The notes: generated by a model not told the origin, from the sequence alone. Counted from the first letter of the stretch, positions 17,377 through 27,067 are shown. The stretch is 57,056 nucleotides of DNA from Candidatus Gastranaerophilales bacterium (GCA_944326455.1 CALVEA010000011.1:1-57056), one strand, 5' to 3'. Numbers and translations: made by a program.

Positions 17377-18203
17377 AATTCTTCTCCCATTCGAAGTTCC
17401 AGATAATCTTTCAGAGCAGATTTCCAATTTCTTAAAATTCTAGCATTGTTCATCGCACTATACAACGGTCTTTGTGCAAGACTATGAAAATCCTTTGTTT
17501 TACAAGGTTCAACATCTGCAGTTATAGCGCTTTGTTTTAATATTTCATTAACAAATTCATACCGGCTGACTTCTCCTCCGCCGCAAACATGATAAATCCC
17601 ATAAGGTTTGTCAAGAAGTTTGAGAATACCTTCTGCTAAATCCATAGTCCAGGTTGGAGAGCCAATTTGGTCGTCAGCAGCTTTAATTCTTTTATTATTT
17701 TTTGCCGCAGTTAGTATTTTTTCAACAAAGTTGTCTCCATAATGTCCGTAAAGCCAGCTTGTACGTACAATATAAAACTTTTGGCAATATTTTTTTACAG
17801 CTTCTTCACCTTTTAATTTGCTTAACCCGTATGTATTAATTGGATTTGTCTTGTCATCCGGTTCATACGGAGTTTTTTTCTTCCCGTCAAATACATAATC
17901 TGTAGATATGTAGATTAATGGTATTTCATATTTTCCGCAGTATTTTGCAATATTTTCTGTTCCGTAAGCATTTACAAGAGCTGCTTTATTTTGTTCTTCT
18001 TCCGCTTTATCCACGGCTGTATAAGCAGCGCAATGGATTACAAAATCCGGCAAAGTTTTATCAAGATAAGCATTTACCTGCTCGGAATTAGTCACATCCA
18101 AATCTGCCCTGCCGGTTTCAATAACTTCGTATCCTTTATCTTCCAGCACCGGACATAAATCTTGTCCCAGCATTCCTTTAGCTCCGGTTACAAGTACTTT
18201 CAT
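17373..18203 (-). CDS. rfbD: dTDP-4-dehydrorhamnose reductase
   Basis: RfbD reduces dTDP-4-keto-L-rhamnose to dTDP-L-rhamnose, the last step of the pathway. From the ATG at 18203 the product is 276 residues. It has the SDR-type nucleotide motif [26 protein letters not shown], the STDYVFDG stretch, the YGLSKLKGE catalytic Tyr/Lys pair, and the VRTSWLYG segment. The start overlaps the rfbB stop as ATGA; the end overlaps rfbA in the same way. Confidence 0.97.
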   Translation of the reverse strand: MKVLVTGAKGMLGQDLCPVLEDKGYEVIETGRADLDVTNSEQVNAYLDKTLPDFVIHCAAYTAVDKAEEEQNKAALVNAYGTENIAKYCGKYEIPLIYISTDYVFDGKKKTPYEPDDKTNPINTYGLSKLKGEEAVKKYCQKFYIVRTSWLYGHYGDNFVEKILTAAKNNKRIKAADDQIGSPTWTMDLAEGILKLLDKPYGIYHVCGGGEVSRYEFVNEILKQSAITADVEPCKTKDFHSLAQRPLYSAMNNARILRNWKSALKDYLELRMGEEL

Positions 18204-19177
18204 ACAACCGCCTTTTTGTTTTCTATATTTCTTATCCATTCTTGATTATTTAAATACCATTGAATGGTCAGTTTTATTCCTTTCTCAAAGGTTATAGAAG
18301 GTTTCCATCCCAGTTCTGATGTAATTTTGTCGTTTGAGATGGCATATCTTCTGTCATGTCCTAGTCTATCGCTGACATATTCAATACAATTTTCGTCTTT
18401 TCCCATCTCTTTTAATATAATTTTAGTTATTTCAAGATTAGTTTTTTCGTTATGTCCGCCGATATTATAAACCTCCTTAACTTTACCTTTGTGAAGCACT
18501 GTATCAATAGCCTCACAATGGTCATAGACATACAGCCAGTCGCGTACATTCAAACCGTCGCCGTAAAGAGGAACTTTTTTCCCTTTCAAAAGTTTAAGTA
18601 TAAAAAACGGAATAAGTTTTTCAGGATACTGGTATGGTCCGTAATTATTTGAACATCTCGTAATTAAAATCGGGAGATTATAAGTTTCTCCGTAAGCTCT
18701 TACAAGCATGTCAGCACTTGCTTTGCTTGCGGAATAAGGGCTGTTTGGTGCAATTGGTGTGGTCTCGGAAAAATATCCAGTTTTACCCAAGGTGCCATAA
18801 ACTTCATCGGTAGAAACTTGAAGATATCTTTTAATTCCAATTTCTCTGGAGGCTTCCAGTAAATTGAGCGTACCTTTGATATTTGTTTCTATAAAAATGT
18901 CAGGCGACGAAATAGAGCGGTCTACATGAGATTCTGCTGCAAAATTTATTACTGCATCTGTTTCATCAATCAACTCCCGAACAAGGTTTTTGTCGCAAAT
19001 ATTGCCATATACAAATTGATAATTAGGATTACCGTCAATATCTTTTAGATTTTCCAAATTTCCTGCATAGGTAAGTGCATCAAGATTTATAACCTTATAG
19101 TCCGGGTATTTTTTTAAAATATGTCTTATAAAGCAGCTTCCTATAAAACCGGCACCGCCTGTAACAAGTAACTTCAC
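18200..19177 (-). CDS. rfbB: dTDP-glucose 4,6-dehydratase
   Basis: RfbB converts dTDP-glucose to the 4-keto-6-deoxy sugar. The 325-residue product has GGAGFIGSCFIRH for NAD binding, FAAESHVDRSI, STDEVYG (the family's catalytic DE pair) and YSASKASADMLVRAY with the Tyr-xxx-Lys pair. It uses a GTG start that overlaps the rfbC stop by one base (TAGTG), with GGAGGAG upstream. Full length for the family. Confidence 0.97.
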   Translation of the reverse strand: MKLLVTGGAGFIGSCFIRHILKKYPDYKVINLDALTYAGNLENLKDIDGNPNYQFVYGNICDKNLVRELIDETDAVINFAAESHVDRSISSPDIFIETNIKGTLNLLEASREIGIKRYLQVSTDEVYGTLGKTGYFSETTPIAPNSPYSASKASADMLVRAYGETYNLPILITRCSNNYGPYQYPEKLIPFFILKLLKGKKVPLYGDGLNVRDWLYVYDHCEAIDTVLHKGKVKEVYNIGGHNEKTNLEITKIILKEMGKDENCIEYVSDRLGHDRRYAISNDKITSELGWKPSITFEKGIKLTIQWYLNNQEWIRNIENKKAVV

Positions 19178-19731
19178 TATATCTCCTCCAGATTGACTTC
19201 ACTTAAGCATGGGAGATTTTGGTCTTTTAAAGAAAGAATAGGCTCAAAGTCTATCCCCCAGTTGATATTCAAATCCTTATCTTTCCAGAATACCCCCCTG
19301 TCAGCTTCCGGATTATATTCTCCGCTTGCTTTATAAATGATTTCTGCCTCATCAGAAAGTACGACAAAGCCATGTGCAAAGCCTTGCGGAATGAAAAGCA
19401 TGCATTTATTTTCTTCTGATAACTTGACTTTAACATATTTTTTGTAAGTTTCGGATTCTTTTCTCAAATCAACTGCAATATCGTAAATTCTACCTCTGAC
19501 GCATCTTACAAGTTTAGCTTGAGAATAGGGGTTCGCTTGGTAGTGAAGCCCTCTCAAAACATGTTTTGAGGATTTTGAATGATTATCCTGGTTAAATTCG
19601 ACTGAAATTCCATTGGCTTCAAAGTCTGATTTTTTGTAACTTTCTAAGAAAAAGCCGCGATTATCACCAAAAACCTTTGGCTTTATAAGAATAACATCTT
19701 TAATATTTTGTTTTTCAAATTCAAAAGGCAT
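19177..19731 (-). CDS. rfbC: dTDP-4-dehydrorhamnose 3,5-epimerase
   Basis: RfbC epimerises the keto sugar at C3 and C5. The 184-residue cupin protein shows GFFLESYK, FNQDNHSKSSKHVLRGLHYQ (catalytic His region), QAKLVRCVRGRIYDIAVDLR and FIPQGFAHGFVVLSD. Full length. Its ATG overlaps the ugd stop by one base (TAATG). Confidence 0.97.
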   Translation of the reverse strand: MPFEFEKQNIKDVILIKPKVFGDNRGFFLESYKKSDFEANGISVEFNQDNHSKSSKHVLRGLHYQANPYSQAKLVRCVRGRIYDIAVDLRKESETYKKYVKVKLSEENKCMLFIPQGFAHGFVVLSDEAEIIYKASGEYNPEADRGVFWKDKDLNINWGIDFEPILSLKDQNLPCLSEVNLEEI

Positions 19732-21032
19732 TAATTTCTCCCGACCGAAAAATATTTTATTCCCCTGGCTTCCAGACGGGTTTTATCATATTGATTCCTG
19801 CCGTCAAAGATTATTGGAGCTTTCATTAGAGATTTTAATTTTTCAAAATCCGGACGTCTGAATTCATTCCATTCTGTTAATAATAGCAGACAATCTGCAT
19901 TTTTCAATGCATCGTACGAGGATTTTGAATACTCAATTCTGTCTTTAAAAATTTCTTTGGCACTTTCAACTGCTTTTGGGTCATAAGCCTGAATTTTTGC
20001 ACCATGTTGTAAAAGCGCTTCAATAATGGTTATTGAAGGAGCTTCTCTCATATCATTTGTTTTTGGCTTAAATGCAAGTCCCCAAACTGCAATAGTTTTA
20101 TCTTTCAAGCTTCCGTTAAAGTATTTTAAAATTTTATCAATAAACTTTTGGCGCTGGTTTTTATTAATCTTATTAACAGCTTTCAGTATAGAAAATTCTG
20201 TTCCGTAATCTTCTGCCATTTTAATCAATGCATTAACATCTTTTGGAAAGCAGCTTCCGCCAAAACCTATGCCGGGGAATAGGAATTTGTTTCCTATCCT
20301 TGTGTCGGTAGAAATACCGACTCTTACCATTTCAACATCAGCTCCGGTTTTTTCACAAAGGTTAGCGACTTCGTTCATAAATGAAATTTTGGCTGCCAAG
20401 AAAGCATTTGCCGCATATTTTGTCATCTCTGCAGATTTGACATCCATAAAAATTATACGGTTTGCAGTACGCATAAACGAAGAATAAATTTCTTGCATAA
20501 TTTCAGTAGCTCTTTGGCTGTCAGAACCTATAATAACCCGGTCAGGATATAAAAAATCGTCTACGGCTGCGCCTTGTTTTAAAAACTCAGGGTTGGAAAC
20601 TACATCAAAATCATAAGCAGTATTATTTTTTATAACTTCTTTTACTTTTTCGGCAGTTCCGACAGGAACGGTGGATTTATTGACGATGACTTTGTAGCCG
20701 TTCATCGCTTTGGCAATAGATTTTGCCACTTCCAAAACATATTTGAGATTACATGTTCCATCTTCATTCATAGGTGTTCCTACAGCTATAAAACAAACAT
20801 CCGAAGCTTTGACAGCTTTGTCCAAGTCGGTGGAGAAAAACAATCTCCCTTCAAGGGTATTGGATTTTATTAAATCTTCTAAACCGGGTTCGTAGATAGG
20901 AATTATTGCGTCTCGGAGTTTTTTAATTTTTTCTTCATTATTATCGACACAGATAACCTCATTCCCCATATCTGCAAGGCAAGTTCCTGCTACAAGCCCT
21001 ACATATCCAGTTCCTATTACACAAATTTTCAT
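19731..21032 (-). CDS. ugd: UDP-glucose 6-dehydrogenase
   Basis: Ugd oxidises UDP-glucose to UDP-glucuronate with two NAD. The 433-residue product has the Rossmann start VIGTGYVGLVAGTCLAD, the STVPVGTAEKV stretch, NPEFLKQGAAVDDF, and GIGFGGSCFPKDVNAL with the catalytic cysteine. Full length. It lies 9 bases after the Stealth-type gene. Its product suggests that the polysaccharide contains uronic acid besides rhamnose. Confidence 0.96.
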   Translation of the reverse strand: MKICVIGTGYVGLVAGTCLADMGNEVICVDNNEEKIKKLRDAIIPIYEPGLEDLIKSNTLEGRLFFSTDLDKAVKASDVCFIAVGTPMNEDGTCNLKYVLEVAKSIAKAMNGYKVIVNKSTVPVGTAEKVKEVIKNNTAYDFDVVSNPEFLKQGAAVDDFLYPDRVIIGSDSQRATEIMQEIYSSFMRTANRIIFMDVKSAEMTKYAANAFLAAKISFMNEVANLCEKTGADVEMVRVGISTDTRIGNKFLFPGIGFGGSCFPKDVNALIKMAEDYGTEFSILKAVNKINKNQRQKFIDKILKYFNGSLKDKTIAVWGLAFKPKTNDMREAPSITIIEALLQHGAKIQAYDPKAVESAKEIFKDRIEYSKSSYDALKNADCLLLLTEWNEFRRPDFEKLKSLMKAPIIFDGRNQYDKTRLEARGIKYFSVGRN

Positions 21033-21041
21033 TTAAAACTC

Positions 21042-21965
21042 CTATTTTTCAAACTCTGTTTTTTCGCTAAAGCGCTCTTCTAATATTTTAATCATAATAG
21101 CTATATCTTCGCTATTAGTTTTTCTGTTGCCATTAATACACATAAGCGGTGTTTTAAATTTGCTGATTTTAAGCAAGTTCTTTTTATTGCATTCGCAAAA
21201 TCCGGTTTCTTTAGTATACCCGAAAAAAGAAAATAAATCATTTGGTAATACAGCTTTTGCCCCTTTTACGGTTATTGAATAATAACTGAATATAACTCGT
21301 TGAATATCTTCAAAACTTCGGAATTTATTATGCACGGTTATATTGAACTCTTCCTTAAAGTTTTCAATACATTCATCCACATAGGATTTTCTGTAAGGAT
21401 CTATACCATGCTGAGGAAAATAATTGATACAACTGCCATAATGATTCTTAATCAGTTGATAGGCGCGATTAATTGTATATCCATAAATGTGATTATACTT
21501 TTTATTAAGAATACGTTTGGAAAATCTGTAAATTGGTTTACCATCTTCTGTATAAAAATATTCCGGAGTGATATTATCCCAGAAAAACATATCATCATTG
21601 GCATACAAAAAATATTCCGATAACCCGGGAATTTTACTCAAACAAGTTTCTATTGCGCAGGAATTAAAGCTGGGGCGTGCGCTCTCCGGCATGATATCTT
21701 TATGGTCTATAATTTTAATTCTCTCTGATTCGGGATTAAGCCATTCAGGAATCTGATTATCGGTGACAATAAAAATGTTTCTTATCCAGGGGGCATATTT
21801 TTTCACGGAGCGAAGTGAGTATTTAAGTTCATTATTATCTTGGAACCTGCATTTTGATACAGCTTCTTCTGTAAGGTTTTCTTTTTTTTCTGTAAGAAGT
21901 TTTACAATCCAGTCTGAATCTTCGCCGTTTACCCAGAGATAAACAAGGTCTATGTCAAAATTCAT
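21042..21965 (-). CDS. Stealth-family sugar phosphotransferase
   Basis: Stealth proteins transfer hexose-1-phosphate to build phosphodiester-linked capsular polysaccharide; eukaryotic GlcNAc-1-phosphotransferase is a relative. The 307-residue product has conserved region 1 (DIDLVYLWVNGEDSDW), region 2 (FQDNNELKYSLRSVKKYAPW then IFIVTDNQIPEWL and IIDHKDIMP), and the NDDMFF stretch after FNSCAIETCLSKIPGLSE. The donor sugar cannot be read from the sequence. It overlaps the stop of the upstream glycosyltransferase by 4 bases. The cell may thus have a phosphosugar polymer on its surface. Confidence 0.9.
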   Translation of the reverse strand: MNFDIDLVYLWVNGEDSDWIVKLLTEKKENLTEEAVSKCRFQDNNELKYSLRSVKKYAPWIRNIFIVTDNQIPEWLNPESERIKIIDHKDIMPESARPSFNSCAIETCLSKIPGLSEYFLYANDDMFFWDNITPEYFYTEDGKPIYRFSKRILNKKYNHIYGYTINRAYQLIKNHYGSCINYFPQHGIDPYRKSYVDECIENFKEEFNITVHNKFRSFEDIQRVIFSYYSITVKGAKAVLPNDLFSFFGYTKETGFCECNKKNLLKISKFKTPLMCINGNRKTNSEDIAIMIKILEERFSEKTEFEK

Positions 21966-22876
21966 CTCTCTTCCTCCTTTAGTATATCAAGGATTCCCGG
22001 GTAATTTTCTGCCAAAATTTTATAAGCTTCATCCGTAGTGGATACTCTGTTTATTTTGCATAGGGCGAATTCTTGCGAATTCTCTATTAAACGAACAGAT
22101 TCCTTATAACCCTTTACAACTTGTACTTTTGTTCGGTTAAGGACAGCTGATGCCCAAAACCATATATCATCATGGGTTGCGAGTTTGTTCATAAAGAAAT
22201 CTTTATTAAAGACTTCTTTGCTTAAGCAGCCGGGCGGGTATAAAACTCCGGCGCAGCCGGTTAATCTGTTTAGAAAACTTGCTTTGGAAAAGTCTTTATT
22301 ATAAAGAATTCTGCTCGGTAAATCTTCCATGGTATTATTTTTTATCCGGATTCTGGCTGCTCTGTGTGTATGAATATTTTCAGGATTTTTAATGTAAGAA
22401 CTATACAAAGTTTCAACCGTATCCGCCGCATAATCGACATCGTCATCAGCGGTAATTATAACGGCATTGGGATATTTTTCGAGTGCAGGAATAAGCTTTT
22501 TATAAGAGCGTATATCTTCACACCATTCTATGGTTAATCCAAAATCTTTAAGTTGAAGCAATTCGCTCGGTAAATCGTCTTCTTTCCCGGGGAATTGGCT
22601 TTCTGCAAGCCATAAAATCACTTTGTCCGGTTTAATAGTTTGGTTCAGAAGAGTTTTAACAGCTTTTACAGATGTGTTAATTCTTTGCGGAAAACTTGTT
22701 AGAGAAACTATTAACGGTATATCGCGCGGAATGTCTGTAATTCCCTTTTCTTTAAGTATTACAGCCTTTTCTTTATAAGAATGTTTTATTCTGACTTGGA
22801 GTCCGAAAAACATTAAAATATAATGTGAATCAATATCTCTTAGAGAAAAGAGATTTAATAAAATTTCTCTAAACAT
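21962..22876 (-). CDS. GT-A fold glycosyltransferase
   Basis: The 304-residue product has a glycosyltransferase core: IPLIVSLTSFPQRINTSVKA, then LLNQTIKPDKVILWLAESQF and the nucleotide-metal motif ITADDDVDYA (near residue 148). The ending suggests recognition of an acceptor at the membrane face but no membrane helix is present. The donor and linkage are unknown. It is coupled at both ends: its start overlaps the GT9 gene by 8 bases and its stop overlaps the Stealth gene by 4. Confidence 0.85.
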   Translation of the reverse strand: MFREILLNLFSLRDIDSHYILMFFGLQVRIKHSYKEKAVILKEKGITDIPRDIPLIVSLTSFPQRINTSVKAVKTLLNQTIKPDKVILWLAESQFPGKEDDLPSELLQLKDFGLTIEWCEDIRSYKKLIPALEKYPNAVIITADDDVDYAADTVETLYSSYIKNPENIHTHRAARIRIKNNTMEDLPSRILYNKDFSKASFLNRLTGCAGVLYPPGCLSKEVFNKDFFMNKLATHDDIWFWASAVLNRTKVQVVKGYKESVRLIENSQEFALCKINRVSTTDEAYKILAENYPGILDILKEEER

Positions 22877-23921
22877 TTTTAGCTCCCGGAGGTAAGAGTT
22901 TATGTACGGCGGCTAAGACCTCTTCAACGGTCGGAAGATTTGTACAGCGATTTTTATTTTCAATCAACGGACATTTTCTCTTGTGGCAGGGCTGGCATGG
23001 AATATGCCCGCTAAGCGCCAGATACTTGTCCTCAGAACCTATCGGGGCGTATAATCCGGGCGGAGTGCAGCAAAAAATTGAAACAATCTTAGGTCTTTTT
23101 GCAGCCCAGGCTAAATGAGTACTTCCGCTATCCAAAGAAAGGACTAAATCACATCTTCTGAATACTTCGGCAAGCTCAGGAATTTTTGTTTTACCTGCAA
23201 TATTTAAATATTTGCCGCCGGAAATGTATTCAATCAAATCTTTATCCTTAGATGTTCCGGTAAAGATTAATGTATAATCATTTCCGATTTCTTCAATGAG
23301 TTTTTTCCAATTGTCTTTATTCCAATGTTTCGCAGCCCAAGTCGTTGCAGGAGCTATTGCAATAATAGGTTTCGTCTTATTAATATCTTGAAGCAAGGTA
23401 TCTATTTTTTGTATAGTTTCTTCTGATGCCGGCGGAAGTTCAGCTTCAATTTTATCGGTATTCAAACCCAAATAATTTGCATATTTTAAATAATTTTTTA
23501 TAACATGGGTATTAAAATCGACAGCTATCTTTTCAATAAATTCATTTCCGCCGAGAATAGAAAATTCCCTTGCAGATTTTGATATAATTCTTCTTTTTGC
23601 TCCGCAAAATGCAGTCCAGATAAAACTTTTTATCAGCATGTGTGTATCGAGAGCTATATCAAATTTTTCAGAACGAAGATGTTTTATGATTTTTAAATAT
23701 TCCGGTAATTTTTTGAATAAAGGCTGCTTTTTCCATTTTTCAATCGGAACAAGGATTGTTTCATCAACAGCAGGATTGTTTTTTACAACATCAATCCCTT
23801 TTTCTCCCACAATCCAAGTTACGTGGTATCCGTTGGATTTTAAAATGTTTGCAAGCGGCAGGTTAAAAATAACATCGCCCAGAGAAGACAATCTGATAAT
23901 TAAAACCTTCTTTTTATCCAC
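22869..23921 (-). CDS. Heptosyltransferase-like glycosyltransferase (GT9)
   Basis: GT9 enzymes add heptose or related sugars to the lipopolysaccharide core. The product has the N-terminal IIRLSSLGDVIFNLPLANILK, the middle IAIAPATTWAAKHWNKDNW (GT9 donor-site region) and LSLDSGSTHLAWAAKRPKIV. A C-terminal cysteine cluster, HIPCQPCHKRKCP, is also seen. I prefer the GTG at 23921, 7 bases after AGGAG; the ATG at 23927 is only one base from that site. First gene of the polysaccharide operon, which fits attachment of the polymer to an LPS-like core. Confidence 0.9.
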   Translation of the reverse strand: MDKKKVLIIRLSSLGDVIFNLPLANILKSNGYHVTWIVGEKGIDVVKNNPAVDETILVPIEKWKKQPLFKKLPEYLKIIKHLRSEKFDIALDTHMLIKSFIWTAFCGAKRRIISKSAREFSILGGNEFIEKIAVDFNTHVIKNYLKYANYLGLNTDKIEAELPPASEETIQKIDTLLQDINKTKPIIAIAPATTWAAKHWNKDNWKKLIEEIGNDYTLIFTGTSKDKDLIEYISGGKYLNIAGKTKIPELAEVFRRCDLVLSLDSGSTHLAWAAKRPKIVSIFCCTPPGLYAPIGSEDKYLALSGHIPCQPCHKRKCPLIENKNRCTNLPTVEEVLAAVHKLLPPGAKNV

Positions 23922-24120
23922 TTCCATACTCCTGCTGCACACTAAAAGGATACTATAAACTTCCTCCTTTTGCAAGGTTAAAAAGCCACAAAACCCAATA
24001 TTTTGATAGTTTAGAACGGTTATATGTTAAAATTTGTAAACAAAGAAACAAAAACAATGCAAAATTTTATATTCAGGAGTTTTCATTGAATATCAGCTAA
24101 CTATTGATGAAAGGTTTATT
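23922..24120. promoter_or_regulatory. Divergent promoter region, polysaccharide operon and WCT gene
   Basis: Minus strand: a possible TTGCAA-17-TATCCT promoter for the polysaccharide operon. Plus strand: TTGATA (24003-24008) with TTAAAA 18 bases on for the gene at 24121. The block TTTTGATAGTTTAG (24001-24014) matches the one before the 11834 gene exactly. Confidence 0.35.
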
Positions 24121-25575
24121 ATGATTCAAAATATTCATGGTTTTGGATATTGTAATAATACTTATAATAATTTACCTCGTTACAGAAAACCTGTAAATTT
24201 TACGGGGATGTCTCTGCCTTCTCAATATAAAACTTCGTTTGATTATTTGGCGGCAAGGATTGTGGACGGGAATAAAAAGTGGCAGATTGACGGCAGTTTG
24301 TTGTCTGCTGCAAATATTTCCAAGGCAATGGAAAAAGTTTTTATGCTGAATAAAGTCTTTGGTCCGTACAAGGAATCCAACCCGGCTAAAATCGCCTGGA
24401 AAAATTATATTCCGCAAGAAGTTAGGGTTTATTGTACGGATAAAGTTAATGAAGCTCGTGCCGGGAGACTCAGACAATGGCAAAACTTTTTGGAAAATCC
24501 TGTCGTTGAAGGAATCTCCGGTGACTATGATGAACTTATAAAAGACATCAAAAGTGACAGGTCATTAAAATTTGTAATTTGGAATGCGATTAATAGCGAA
24601 TTACAGGCATCAAACAGGCATATTCCGGTTCCGTTTGATATAACTGCGCTGGACGAAACTGTCAGACATTTCAAGAGTATAGAGCCTAAATTTAGAGCTG
24701 TAACTTGTGCGCCTTCTTCGTTTTTGAAAATGTATACTCACAGATTAAGAGATAATCTGTTGATGAAAAAAGACCTTTCAGCTAATACTGAAATATGGGT
24801 AAAAATACCTTCAATAAAAAGAGATCCTGATAATAAAGAATCAAATATTGCGGAACTTGAGATTTTGAGTAATAAAAATTGGTGTACACGTTCAAGTTTA
24901 GATAAAGCGGAAGCTGCCCTTGAGGATGGAGATTTTTATATTTATTTGGAAAGAGATGATGAAAGTTTCTGGAAACCAAGTATTGGTATGGCATCTTCCA
25001 AGGGTAAAATTGATCAAATTCAAGGGGCGGAGAATAACAATTTAATTCCTCTTACAGAGCTTGAAAATGTGAAAAAATTTATTAAAGACAGCGGGCTAAA
25101 GTGCCAATCCGGGATTTGTGATGAAGGTCCAAAGGCTCTCCAGCAGATTTTAATTGCGGAAAAGTTATCTCAAACAGATTTAGAATCCGGAAAGAACTTA
25201 TTTAGAGCGATAAAAGATAAAGATAATGAAGTAATTTATAAGATGCTTGGTAAACAGATAAAAATAACACCAGACAACAAATATATTATTCCGACTTATA
25301 AACCGCAGGTATTGTTAAATAAAAAATCCGGAATAACTGTCCCTTATTCTTTCTTGGGAATTGATGAAGATGCACTGTTAGAAAATGTTTCAGTTATTGA
25401 CGGCGACTTAATTTTAACTAATAAAAATAACGTATTTGACTCAACCATATCGCAATTCCCGCCTAATCTTAAAACTGTTAACGGCAGGATTGAATGCTCA
25501 AAAATGCAGTATGAAAAGTTTAAAGACGATTTTATTAGAGTGGTTAAAGATCCGTCATATATTAATATACATTAA
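24121..25575 (+). CDS. Unrecognised WCT-motif protein
   Basis: I do not recognise a named family. The 484-residue product has no signal peptide. It starts with a short disordered part containing VNFTG (residues 25-29), a motif I associate with Gastranaerophilales proteins. The central part has a conserved-looking block: NWCTRSSLDKAEAALEDGDF (253-272), IYLERDDESFWKPSIGM and KGKIDQIQGAENNNLIP. This is reminiscent of the WCT block in PcfJ-like and phage-associated proteins. The end (about 440-470) reads like a degenerate leucine-rich unit (QFPPNLKTVNGRIECSKMQ). An AAAGG ribosome site precedes the ATG. Confidence 0.7.
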   Translation: MIQNIHGFGYCNNTYNNLPRYRKPVNFTGMSLPSQYKTSFDYLAARIVDGNKKWQIDGSLLSAANISKAMEKVFMLNKVFGPYKESNPAKIAWKNYIPQEVRVYCTDKVNEARAGRLRQWQNFLENPVVEGISGDYDELIKDIKSDRSLKFVIWNAINSELQASNRHIPVPFDITALDETVRHFKSIEPKFRAVTCAPSSFLKMYTHRLRDNLLMKKDLSANTEIWVKIPSIKRDPDNKESNIAELEILSNKNWCTRSSLDKAEAALEDGDFYIYLERDDESFWKPSIGMASSKGKIDQIQGAENNNLIPLTELENVKKFIKDSGLKCQSGICDEGPKALQQILIAEKLSQTDLESGKNLFRAIKDKDNEVIYKMLGKQIKITPDNKYIIPTYKPQVLLNKKSGITVPYSFLGIDEDALLENVSVIDGDLILTNKNNVFDSTISQFPPNLKTVNGRIECSKMQYEKFKDDFIRVVKDPSYINIH

Positions 25576-25670
25576 TGATATCTAATCTTTTGGTTCTATG
25601 TTATTATAGTAATAGTGTTATAAATTTATAGTCTGTAAAAATAACTTGTTTAAAAAATAAGAGGGGTATA

Positions 25671-26750
25671 ATGTTTTTTAGAACAAAAAGAACAAATATG
25701 GAACAAGAGATTGTTGAACAATCCGCAATAATTCCCTATATTTTGATGAAATATATTGATTCGGAAACCGGAGAAATAAAGCTGGATTTACCTCAAGATA
25801 TAAGAAAAATTGTTCTTGTTGCAAGCGGTTCTTCGTACCATTGTGCAAGGTTTGCAGTAGATTTGGTGGAAAAAATATCTAAAATAGAAACACGAGCTAT
25901 TTATTCAAGTGAATTTTTACTAAAAAATCTTATCCCTGCTGATGAAAAAACTTTATATATTTTTATAACCCAGTCCGGTGAGACAAGTGACACTTTAAAA
26001 TCCGTTGAGAGGGTCAAAAAAGAAACAAATTTGCCGACTTTATGTATTACTAATAATGAAAATTCTTCAATTTGGAAGTTATGTGATTACCAAGCGGCTT
26101 GTTTTGCGGGTACTGAGCAGGGGATAGCGGCTACTAAGTCTTTTACATCACAAATGCTATGCTTGATTCTGATTTCGCTCAAGCTAATAGAAAATATTGA
26201 ACCGCAAAGTATAACCGAACGGTATAAGAAATCTCTATTTCATATTCCTGCAATAGTTTCAGAAGCAGTATCGAAAAAACCTGAGATAAAGAAGTTTGCT
26301 TCTCGGCTGGCAAAAGAAAATGTCATAGTTATTACCGCAGACGGCATTTCTTATTCGCTTGCCAAAGAGGGTGCTTTAAAAATTAAAGAAACATCATACA
26401 AAAATATAAGTGCAGCCATCTTAGGGGAATTTATGCATGGTCATGTCGCCGTTTTAAATAATAAATCGACTCTTATTTATATTGCGGTTGATAGAATCTC
26501 AGATCGTTCAATCAATAATCTTAATAAAATAAAAGAAGATTATCACCCGAATTTGGCGATTATTGGTCCCTCCGATGACAGACTAAAGCCGGATTACAAT
26601 ATAAACATAAAATGTGAAAACGAAATTCAGCAATTATTCGCAAACGTAGTAATTTTACAGCTTTTGGCGCTTGAAACAGCACTAAAACTCAAAAGAAATG
26701 TAGATCATCCAAAAGGGCTTCATAAAGTTGTTTTGGATAAGTCTATCTAA
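25671..26750 (+). CDS. Double-SIS sugar-phosphate isomerase (GlmS-like)
   Basis: The 359-residue product has two SIS domains, like the isomerase half of glucosamine-6-phosphate synthase, but lacks the glutaminase domain. Visible are VLVASGSSYHCARFAVDL, TQSGETSDTLKSVERV, GTEQGIAATKSFTSQ, then ALKIKETSYKNISAAILGEFMHG in the second domain. The terminal NVDHPKGLHKVV resembles the GlmS end. It may deaminate or isomerise an amino-sugar phosphate (NagB-II/AgaS/FrlB type) rather than use glutamine. A GAGGGG ribosome site precedes the ATG. Its stop overlaps the convergent small gene by 4 bases. Confidence 0.88.
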   Translation: MFFRTKRTNMEQEIVEQSAIIPYILMKYIDSETGEIKLDLPQDIRKIVLVASGSSYHCARFAVDLVEKISKIETRAIYSSEFLLKNLIPADEKTLYIFITQSGETSDTLKSVERVKKETNLPTLCITNNENSSIWKLCDYQAACFAGTEQGIAATKSFTSQMLCLILISLKLIENIEPQSITERYKKSLFHIPAIVSEAVSKKPEIKKFASRLAKENVIVITADGISYSLAKEGALKIKETSYKNISAAILGEFMHGHVAVLNNKSTLIYIAVDRISDRSINNLNKIKEDYHPNLAIIGPSDDRLKPDYNINIKCENEIQQLFANVVILQLLALETALKLKRNVDHPKGLHKVVLDKSI

Positions 26751-26986
26751 TCAGTGTTTATTCCGTTCTTATACCTTGCAGCTTTAGCATTAATAGCATA
26801 ACAAGTACTGCAAAGTTTCTGAGAGAGGGTAAACATATTTCTCTGAATCATTGCAACGTCATTCATTGCTTCAAGCATTTTATTGGGATCTACCATAGAT
26901 GCCAATGCATCATGATTATCAACTTTTTCATCCGCATATTTTTTTACCAGCAGTTTGTCAATATAATCCCTTGCTCCAATAGCCAT
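26747..26986 (-). CDS. Small helical protein, unrecognised
   Basis: A 79-residue product, all helical by composition, with two cysteines close together (CSTC, residues 57-60) and no signal peptide. I do not recognise a family. GGGAG precedes the ATG at good spacing, so it is probably a real gene. It converges on the SIS gene, sharing 4 bases at the ends. The DPNKMLEAMNDVAMIQ stretch is vaguely like small secretion-system rod proteins, but this is too weak for a call. Confidence 0.6.
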   Translation of the reverse strand: MAIGARDYIDKLLVKKYADEKVDNHDALASMVDPNKMLEAMNDVAMIQRNMFTLSQKLCSTCYAINAKAARYKNGINTD

Positions 26987-27067
26987 ATTCTATTCTCCCA
27001 ATTCCAAATTTCCCTATATATAAATAAAGACTTTTGAGTTTCAGAAATTGACTAATTGTAACAAAAC

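Noticed and set aside
26747..26986. Type III secretion inner-rod protein
   Set aside because: Only a short stretch (DPNKMLEAMNDV) is reminiscent; there are no secretion genes around it.
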